DNA from: GCA-2746795 sp964643965
Lineage (GTDB): Bacteria; Chloroflexota; Anaerolineae; Promineifilales; Promineifilaceae
DNA length: 64,000 nt
Assembly: GCA_964643965.1 (NCBI GenBank)
Contig: CAZXVH010000007.1
Span: 33,672-97,671 of the forward strand
Direction of reading: 5' to 3'
Part shown: positions 58,787 through 64,000 of the stretch, piece after piece
Layout of the letters: every line of letters begins with the position of its first letter
Numbering within the stretch: the stretch's first letter is position 1
Notes under the pieces: generated by a model
Told to the model about the DNA's origin: nothing
The model's input: the letters and a program-made list of their open reading frames with translations, nothing else
Database searches by the model: none
Made by a program: the position numbers and the translations under genes

Positions 58787-60271
58787 ATGCAAGAACAAAA
58801 TCCCATCACCCTCGTCATTTTTGGCGCATCCGGCGACTTGACCGCCCGAAAACTGATTCCGGCGCTGTTCAATTCCTATCTCAAAAAGAACCTGCCCTTC
58901 CACTTCAACATCGTCGGTTTTGCCCGGCGTGATTGGAGCCACGAGTATTTCCGTCAACATTTAGAAGAAGGGTTGAAAGAATTTGCTCCCAGCTTATGGC
59001 AGCCCGGCTTATGGCAGGAAGAAACCTGGCAAACCTTTAGCCAGCAGATCTATTATTTTAGAGGCAACCTGGATAATCCTGGTGATTTTGAAAAACTGCG
59101 CGGTTATTTACACGATTTAGAAGATGGGCAGCCCAATCGCCTTTATTACCTGGCCACCGCCCCTGAGTTTTTTGCGCCCATCGTCATGAGCCTGGGGCAG
59201 GCCGGCCTGGCTAGAGAAATGGGTGAAAGCTGGCGTCACCTGGTGGTGGAAAAACCATTTGGCCATGATTTAGCTTCTGCTCTGGAGCTAAATGAGGTGA
59301 TGCACGGCGTCTTTCGTGAGCATCAGATTTATCGCATTGATCATTACTTGGGCAAAGAAACGGCGCAAAACATTTTGTATTTCCGCTTTGCCAATACCAT
59401 TTTTGAACCGGTTTGGAATCGTAATTATATAGACAATGTGCAGATTACAGTGGCAGAAAGTGTGGATGTAGGTCATCGCGCCGGTTACTATGAAACGGCC
59501 GGGGTGCTGCGCGACATGTTCCAAAACCACCTGATGCAGCTGCTGGCCCTGGTGGCCATGGAACCGCCTTTCTCTTTTGAAGAAGCGGACGCCATCCGCA
59601 ACGAGCGCGTAAAGCTGTTTAAATCCATACGGCCGGTGCGGATGGCTGACACAGTGCGGGCGCAATATGTGGGTTATCTGGAGGCTGAAGGGGTGGCGCC
59701 CAACTCGACCACGCCCACTTATGCCGCCCTGCAACTGTATGTTGACAACTGGCGCTGGCAAGGGGTGCCGTTTTACTTGCGTTCAGGCAAGGCGTTGAAG
59801 AAAAAAAATTCGGAGATCAATATCCAGTTCAAAAAACCGCCCCACTTGATGCTCAAGGCGCTGGATGATGGCGATTTTACCTCCAATGTCTTGTCGATTT
59901 GCATTCAGCCAGATGAAGGCATTCATTTGAAGTTTGAGGCAAAGGTTCCCGATCAGCGCACCACCAATTCGGTTGATATGGAATTCCATTACCACTCCTC
60001 GTTCAACGAAACGGTGCTGCCGGATGCCTATGAGCGGCTGCTGCTGAATGCCATTCGCGGCGACGCTTCTTTGTTTACGCGCAGCGACAGTATTGAGGCG
60101 GCCTGGCGTTTGATTGACCCCATTTTGCAGGGATGGGAAACGGCTGACGCCCCGCCGATGGCTCAGTATGAACGGGGCGCCTGGGGGCCGGCCACCGCGG
60201 ATGAATTATTGGCGCGAACCGGCCGCTCCTGGCGGCATGATTGCGGGCAGCATCGTCGAGAAAGCGGTTGA
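58787..60271 (+). CDS. zwf: Glucose-6-phosphate 1-dehydrogenase
   Basis: A 494-residue NADP-linked enzyme of the oxidative pentose-phosphate pathway. The coenzyme motif is GASGDLTARKLIPALF at residues 10-25, the substrate site is RIDHYLGKETAQNILYFRFA, and VEKPFGHDL precedes it. The C-terminal part follows normal family order, including GDASLFTRSDSIEAAW. The ATG at 58787 lies nine bases after AAAGGA; the earlier frame from 58739 lies inside a repeat. No opcA, pgl or gnd gene adjoins it. The last residues (DCGQHRRESG) look unconserved. No exact AACGGCCGTT copy is found in the gene. Confidence 0.97.
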   Translation: MQEQNPITLVIFGASGDLTARKLIPALFNSYLKKNLPFHFNIVGFARRDWSHEYFRQHLEEGLKEFAPSLWQPGLWQEETWQTFSQQIYYFRGNLDNPGDFEKLRGYLHDLEDGQPNRLYYLATAPEFFAPIVMSLGQAGLAREMGESWRHLVVEKPFGHDLASALELNEVMHGVFREHQIYRIDHYLGKETAQNILYFRFANTIFEPVWNRNYIDNVQITVAESVDVGHRAGYYETAGVLRDMFQNHLMQLLALVAMEPPFSFEEADAIRNERVKLFKSIRPVRMADTVRAQYVGYLEAEGVAPNSTTPTYAALQLYVDNWRWQGVPFYLRSGKALKKKNSEINIQFKKPPHLMLKALDDGDFTSNVLSICIQPDEGIHLKFEAKVPDQRTTNSVDMEFHYHSSFNETVLPDAYERLLLNAIRGDASLFTRSDSIEAAWRLIDPILQGWETADAPPMAQYERGAWGPATADELLARTGRSWRHDCGQHRRESG

Positions 60272-60377
60272 TTTACCTGATGAGATCCCCAATGACATCA
60301 CGCAGGTGACGCCGGCCAGCACAGATTTTGCCGGCGCCGGGAAATTGCCACACCTCTTTGCTTTGTTTGCGTCTCGC

Positions 60378-61724
60378 TTACTGCCTTAATAATGCGCGCC
60401 CGATTTTTTCAACGGCGGCCAAATCAGCCGTATCCTCCAAGACAATGACCACCACTTCACCGCTGGCCGCTGCGCCCAGATACCAGGTATTGGTCGTGCC
60501 GTCTGGCCCAGATAAAACGAGGGTGCTGTATTCGACAATGCCCTCTTTTTGAGGCAATGCCGCCAGGATTTTGGCGGCAACGGTGGGGGAAACGGCCGTT
60601 TCCAATTCATTCATCTCAACTTCAACTGGCTGCCACTCCCCTGTCTCCGTTTGGGTGTGGGAAACGAGACGCAGGGTGGGGAAACGGCCGTTTTGATTCA
60701 GCGCCAGCCAGGCATAAGCCACTTGCAGTGGCGTCACAATCAAATTGTCTTGGCCAATGGCCGCCTGCGCTGCGCTGGTGAGCGGTGGATAGTCGGCGGC
60801 GACACTGTCCAGGGGCAGCGCGGGCTGCTCCGTGAGCTTGAAGCGATTAAACGCCTCATTTAAATCCGCCAACGTCAGCGTTTCGCCCAGGTCTAACATG
60901 GGGCCAGGACAGCGATGACTCAGACTATCTTGCCACAGAGAGGGTTCTGGAGCGACGCTGGCACAGTAAGTGGCGGTATCGTGGATTAAAACTGGGCGAT
61001 TGGGATGTGCGGTCACGTCTGCCAAATCGAGCAGCTCTTGGCTGAGGGCGTAAGCCAGGATAAAGGGCTGCAAAACCAGGCCGGGTTGGTATTGCCCTTT
61101 GGTGACGCGGTTCAGCAAGGGCGCTTTTTCAGCGGCCACTAATTCCGGGAAGCGTTCGCGCAGTTGATTCGGGTCATAGCCTGGGTGACTGACCAGCGCC
61201 AGAATATCAGCGAAGTTGGCGCCATCTTTCTGGTCGTCGTTCGGCTTTATTAAAATCAGCGCTCCCTGATGATCTTGCATGAGGGCATCGGCTTGCGTTT
61301 GTCGATCAATATCCAGGGTCAGTTGAATGTTGCGCCCCACTTTATTTTCGTGTAGCGAATTACGCCACCACTCTTGCCAGAAATCTCCAACATCCCCAGC
61401 CAGGGTTGACTCGTAGCTGTCTTCCACGCCATCAGCGCCATAACGAAAGCTGTAATAGCCGACGGCCGGTCCCACAGTCGGGTAGGGGTAGTGGCGTCTT
61501 TGCGTATCTTCAGGGCTGCCAGTTTGCGCCAACACGACGCCCATCCGATCTAATATCTGGCCACGTTGGATGGCGAGGATCGCTTCTACCTGCCGCGGAT
61601 TATCGGCGCGGGTCAAAATGTCATCGGCGCGCAAGATACTCCAAAATACCAGGGAGAGCGCCGTCAGGAAAAAGGCGATGAGGATTAAACGGAGTACGTG
61701 TTGGAGATTTTTTTCTGCCTGCAC
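60378..61724 (-). CDS. PBP2/FtsI-like transpeptidase-fold protein without the catalytic serine
   Basis: A 448-residue membrane-anchored protein. A single helix (VLRLILIAFFLTALSLVFW) is followed by a dimerisation-like region with RGQILDRMGVVLAQ (the RGxIxDRxGxxLA signature of class B PBPs) and a transpeptidase-like fold. At the place of the SxxK active site (usual YPPGSTFK) it reads YQPGLVLQP, so Ser and Lys are replaced by Leu and Gln. GPDGTTNTWYLG stands where the KTG motif should be. It follows an FtsW/RodA gene by 14 bp in the same direction. It is more likely a structural partner than an active enzyme. Confidence 0.8.
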   Translation of the reverse strand: MQAEKNLQHVLRLILIAFFLTALSLVFWSILRADDILTRADNPRQVEAILAIQRGQILDRMGVVLAQTGSPEDTQRRHYPYPTVGPAVGYYSFRYGADGVEDSYESTLAGDVGDFWQEWWRNSLHENKVGRNIQLTLDIDRQTQADALMQDHQGALILIKPNDDQKDGANFADILALVSHPGYDPNQLRERFPELVAAEKAPLLNRVTKGQYQPGLVLQPFILAYALSQELLDLADVTAHPNRPVLIHDTATYCASVAPEPSLWQDSLSHRCPGPMLDLGETLTLADLNEAFNRFKLTEQPALPLDSVAADYPPLTSAAQAAIGQDNLIVTPLQVAYAWLALNQNGRFPTLRLVSHTQTETGEWQPVEVEMNELETAVSPTVAAKILAALPQKEGIVEYSTLVLSGPDGTTNTWYLGAAASGEVVVIVLEDTADLAAVEKIGRALLRQ

Positions 61725-61738
61725 AAGAATTTTCCAGG

Positions 61739-63043
61739 TTAAGCAGCGGGATCGTTTACCCGCCCAGAGAGGAGCAGCAGCAGCCCGAGCATGAGGCTGC
61801 TCAAAACCAGGGAGCTGCCGCCATAGCTGACAAAGGGCAGAGTGACCCCCGTCAGGGGCAGCAGTTTGGTGACGCCACCCATGATGAGCAAGGTTTGCGC
61901 CGTAAAAAGGAGGGTGACGCCGGCAGCAAGATAGCGGTCAAACGGCCGTTGCGCCAGCAGCGCCACTTTTAAACCCCGATAAGCCAACAGCAAGAAGCAA
62001 ATGACCACCCCCATGCTGCCCACCAGCCCCCATTCTTCAGCAATGGCCGCAAACACAAAATCAGAGTGGACGACCGGAATATAATATGGCGCTCCCTGGC
62101 CCACACCCTGGCCCAAAACGCCGCCAGCCGCCAAGGCATAAAGCGATTGCACAATCTGGAATGCCCGATCCGTAGCGTCAGGCCAGGGATTCCACCAGGC
62201 GTCAATGCGTAAGGCGACCAAATCTTGGAAAGCGAAATAGGCGAAGATGGCTGCCAGCATCATCAAGCCCATGCCAATCAGTACATACCGCCTATCTCCG
62301 GTGGCCAGGTAAAGCAGCGAGAGGAAAACAACGAAAAACAGGGTAGCCGCGCCTAAATCACGCTGCCAGACGAGCAAAATAATGCAAAAGCCCCACATGA
62401 GCAGCAGGGGCGCCAGGTAAGGCAGCGATCCCCGCAATCCCCGGCTTGAGCTGGCCCGCAGCAGCCCTTCTCGCTCTTCAAAGTAGCTGGCTAAAAAGAC
62501 GATGAGCAGCAGTTTGAGCAGCTCAGATGGTTGAAAATAGACCTGCCCCACAAACGGCACGGGCAGCCATAAAGCCGCGCCATAGCCCGAGGGATTGACG
62601 CCAAAAACGAGGGTGGCGGCCAGCAGCAGCAGCCCGGCGATCAACCAGGTGTAACGATAGCGGCGCAGCAGACGTAAGTTTTTGGGCAAAATGGCAACGA
62701 CGAGTAAAACGGCCGTGCTGATAACCAACCAGATAACCTGGCGTCCCAAAAAATTGACGGCCAGGCGGTCGATGAGTACCAGCCCCCAACCGGTGAGCAG
62801 GGCAAACAAGGGGAAAATGTAAGGGTCTCGATGGGGTTTGTAACGGTGGAGCAGCAGATGAGCCAGGGTCATCAAACCCAGCCAGAGAGCCACCGCCCAC
62901 ATATGCTGCCAGGAGAGAGCGCCAGTGGCGCTGAGGCTCAGACCGAGGGCATTGATCAGCACAAAGGCTGCCGCCAGGATAAACAAGGCGCCTTCGCGAC
63001 GGCCGTTTTGCTCTTGCGCTTCTTCTAAAACAAATAGTTGCAT
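61739..63043 (-). CDS. FtsW/RodA/SpoVE family peptidoglycan glycosyltransferase
   Basis: A 434-residue SEDS protein with about ten membrane helices. The catalytic Asp is in LLVWQRDLGAATLFF, and conserved segments include VPFVGQVYFQPSELLKLLL, VHSDFVFAAIAEEWGLVGS and LTGVTLPFVSYGGSSLVLSS. SEDS proteins polymerise lipid II and work with a class B PBP, which fits the PBP-like gene just downstream. The ATG at 63043 is preferred to a TTG at 63055. It starts five bases after the phosphorylase stop, suggesting one transcript. Confidence 0.92.
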   Translation of the reverse strand: MQLFVLEEAQEQNGRREGALFILAAAFVLINALGLSLSATGALSWQHMWAVALWLGLMTLAHLLLHRYKPHRDPYIFPLFALLTGWGLVLIDRLAVNFLGRQVIWLVISTAVLLVVAILPKNLRLLRRYRYTWLIAGLLLLAATLVFGVNPSGYGAALWLPVPFVGQVYFQPSELLKLLLIVFLASYFEEREGLLRASSSRGLRGSLPYLAPLLLMWGFCIILLVWQRDLGAATLFFVVFLSLLYLATGDRRYVLIGMGLMMLAAIFAYFAFQDLVALRIDAWWNPWPDATDRAFQIVQSLYALAAGGVLGQGVGQGAPYYIPVVHSDFVFAAIAEEWGLVGSMGVVICFLLLAYRGLKVALLAQRPFDRYLAAGVTLLFTAQTLLIMGGVTKLLPLTGVTLPFVSYGGSSLVLSSLMLGLLLLLSGRVNDPAA

Positions 63044-63047
63044 TAAA

Positions 63048-63914
63048 TCAGTCAAGATATTTGGCGACGAGAGGGGCCAAATCTGTTTTCTTTTCCGCCG
63101 GGATCATGCCCCGGTCAGTAATGAAAGCGTCTCGCAGGGTGTGATGAGCGGCAAATTCGCCCGCCCACTCTGCCATATGTTCAACCAGGTAGCTGATCGA
63201 TTTCTGAGCCAGGGCGGTATTACCTTGCAGAATGCGAATCACCTTTTCTACCGTGACCGGCTCTTCGCTCTCATGCCACACGTCATAATCAGTGATGTGA
63301 GCCATACAAGCGTAAGCGATCTCCGCTTCGGCTGCTAAAAATGCCTCGGGGCTGGTCGTCATGCCGATGAGGCTCATGCCCCAACTGCCAAACACCTGGG
63401 ATTCCGCTTTGGTGCTGAAGCGCGGCCCTTCGATGGTGATGAATGCGCCCCCTTGATGCACCATACCGCCACACGCCGTCACCGCCTGGAAAACGGCCGT
63501 GCTTAATTCCGGTGAAAACGGCTGCGCCACGCTGACATGCGCCACCACTCCCCCCTCAAAAAAGGTGGTATGGCGCTTCCGGGTATTGTCATACAACTGA
63601 TCTGGAATCACCACATGCCCCGGCGCGAAATCTTCTCGTAGTGAGCCGCAGGCACTGACAGAGACAATGTATTTCACACCCAGCGTTTTCAGGGCAAAAA
63701 TATTAGCCCGGTAGGGCACTTCCGTAGGGTTGAGGATATGACCGCGACCGTGTCGCGGTAAAAAAGCGACTCGCCGGCCGTGTAAAATTCCGGTAGTAAT
63801 GGCAGCAGAAGGGCTGCCAAAGGGAGTAGTAAGCGTGATCTCTTCAACATCGCTTAATTCTGCCATGCCATACAAACCACTGCCGCCGATAACTGCTAAT
63901 TCAATTTCTGTCAA
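63048..63914 (-). CDS. mtnP: S-methyl-5'-thioadenosine phosphorylase
   Basis: A 288-residue cytosolic phosphorylase of the purine nucleoside phosphorylase family 2. Motifs are AVIGGSGLYGM, FLPRHGRGHILNPTEVPYRA, VSVSACGSLREDF, FITIEGPRFSTKAESQV and TDYDVWHE, the last giving the base-binding Asp of MTA-specific enzymes. It recycles methylthioadenosine from polyamine synthesis. The TTG at 63914 is chosen because GAGGAG stands nine bases before it and the family start ('EIELAVIGGSGLY') follows; an upstream ATG at 63986 lies inside a repeat. It precedes the FtsW/RodA gene. Confidence 0.93.
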   Translation of the reverse strand: MTEIELAVIGGSGLYGMAELSDVEEITLTTPFGSPSAAITTGILHGRRVAFLPRHGRGHILNPTEVPYRANIFALKTLGVKYIVSVSACGSLREDFAPGHVVIPDQLYDNTRKRHTTFFEGGVVAHVSVAQPFSPELSTAVFQAVTACGGMVHQGGAFITIEGPRFSTKAESQVFGSWGMSLIGMTTSPEAFLAAEAEIAYACMAHITDYDVWHESEEPVTVEKVIRILQGNTALAQKSISYLVEHMAEWAGEFAAHHTLRDAFITDRGMIPAEKKTDLAPLVAKYLD

Positions 63915-63951
63915 AATAGATTTCTCCTCGTATAAAGTAATTTCGTAAATA

Positions 63952-64000
63952 GGAGCGCGGACAGCTTGTCCGCACAGTGCGGACAAGCTGTCCGCGCTCC
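63952..64000. repeat. Palindromic GGAGCGC repeat at the window end
   Basis: Two perfectly complementary 23-base arms (63952-63974 and 63978-64000) around CAG, upstream of mtnP. It is the long form of the GGAGCGC family of 58486 and 58723. It may continue beyond the window. Confidence 0.85.

Larger units (their letters stand above)
358..61950. repeat. Highly iterated palindrome AACGGCCGTT, first to last exact copy
   Basis: By eye I count 63 exact copies in the window and about 25 further copies of the core ACGGCCGT. Examples start at 358, 2960, 21019, 24124, 27231, 60591 and 61941. Most are inside reading frames, on both strands alike since the site is its own complement, giving N-G-R, T-A-V or R-P in the proteins. 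A copy number near one per kilobase is far above chance. Confidence 0.97.

Noticed and set aside
60237..60389. 50-codon frame starting MIAGSIVEKAV at the end of zwf
   Set aside because: It reads in another frame from the last zwf codons. It could reflect a frameshift near the zwf C-terminus, but zwf already has normal length, so it is not called.
63915..63986. Longer N-terminus for the methylthioadenosine phosphorylase
   Set aside because: The added residues are encoded partly by the palindromic repeat, and a TTG with a good ribosome binding site matches the family start.

Overview
The window looks like a chromosomal segment of a Chloroflexota bacterium, probably Anaerolineae or a related class. 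This is an inference from protein character, not from a marker gene: many exported proteins have Thr/Pro-rich (PTATATPTP) linkers; there is a PknB-type kinase, SH3-bearing anchored proteins, oligopeptide-binding proteins in a permuted order, and a complete Suf iron-sulfur system. No rRNA, CRISPR array, phage or intact insertion sequence was seen. Two tRNA genes are present.

The most striking global feature is the palindrome AACGGCCGTT, which I counted by eye 63 times as an exact decamer (chance expectation for 64 kb is well below one), with about 25 further copies of the 8-base core ACGGCCGT. It occurs mostly inside genes and is read as N-G-R, T-A-V or R-P according to frame. It behaves like the HIP1 octamer of cyanobacteria but has a different sequence.

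Layout. 1-2059: partial MATE/ANKH-like transporter, then a short-chain type L-threonine dehydrogenase. 2246-8543: GH3-like exported protein, two S41 processing peptidases and smpB. 8591-15200: tex, a Ser/Thr kinase, a P-loop ATPase and two arrestin-like proteins. 15341-20182: a decayed histone-deacetylase-family remnant, gamma-glutamyltransferase, an M20 carboxypeptidase and a sphingosine-1-phosphate-lyase-like enzyme. 20252-23742: ferrous iron uptake operon with a membrane-anchored DtxR-FeoA fusion and a FeoB split into two proteins. 23996-27263: accessory stretch with tRNA-Ser, tRNA-Arg, a membrane-anchored Mrr-type nuclease, a histidine phosphatase and a BrnT/BrnA toxin-antitoxin pair. 27264-36756: SPFH protein fused to an excisionase-type helix-turn-helix, an amino-acid binding lipoprotein, a GH-A hydrolase, a degenerate nucleotidyltransferase, an amine-oxidase-like cytochrome c protein and a cyclic-nucleotide/SpoIIE phosphatase. 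36753-42662: PolX and a peptide ABC transporter lacking its ATPases. 42681-45899: cold-shock-domain protein and gyrA. 46143-53969: the Suf locus (sufC-B-D, rhodanese, sufS, sufU) divergent from a SufR-like regulator and a SufT/MIP18-like protein. 54091-64000: glycosyltransferase, pepT, glycogen debranching enzyme, zwf, a catalytically empty PBP-like protein, FtsW/RodA and a methylthioadenosine phosphorylase.

Functional links: the Suf and Feo loci together give iron uptake and Fe-S assembly with their own regulators. GGT and the M20 enzyme, divergently transcribed, could work in gamma-glutamyl or folate/glutathione turnover. FtsW/RodA with a PBP-like partner belongs to cell-wall synthesis, but the partner lacks the SxxK catalytic residues. 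Several short repeat families (a 94-bp MITE-like element, three REP-like hairpin families) sit between genes and often act as, or near, terminators.
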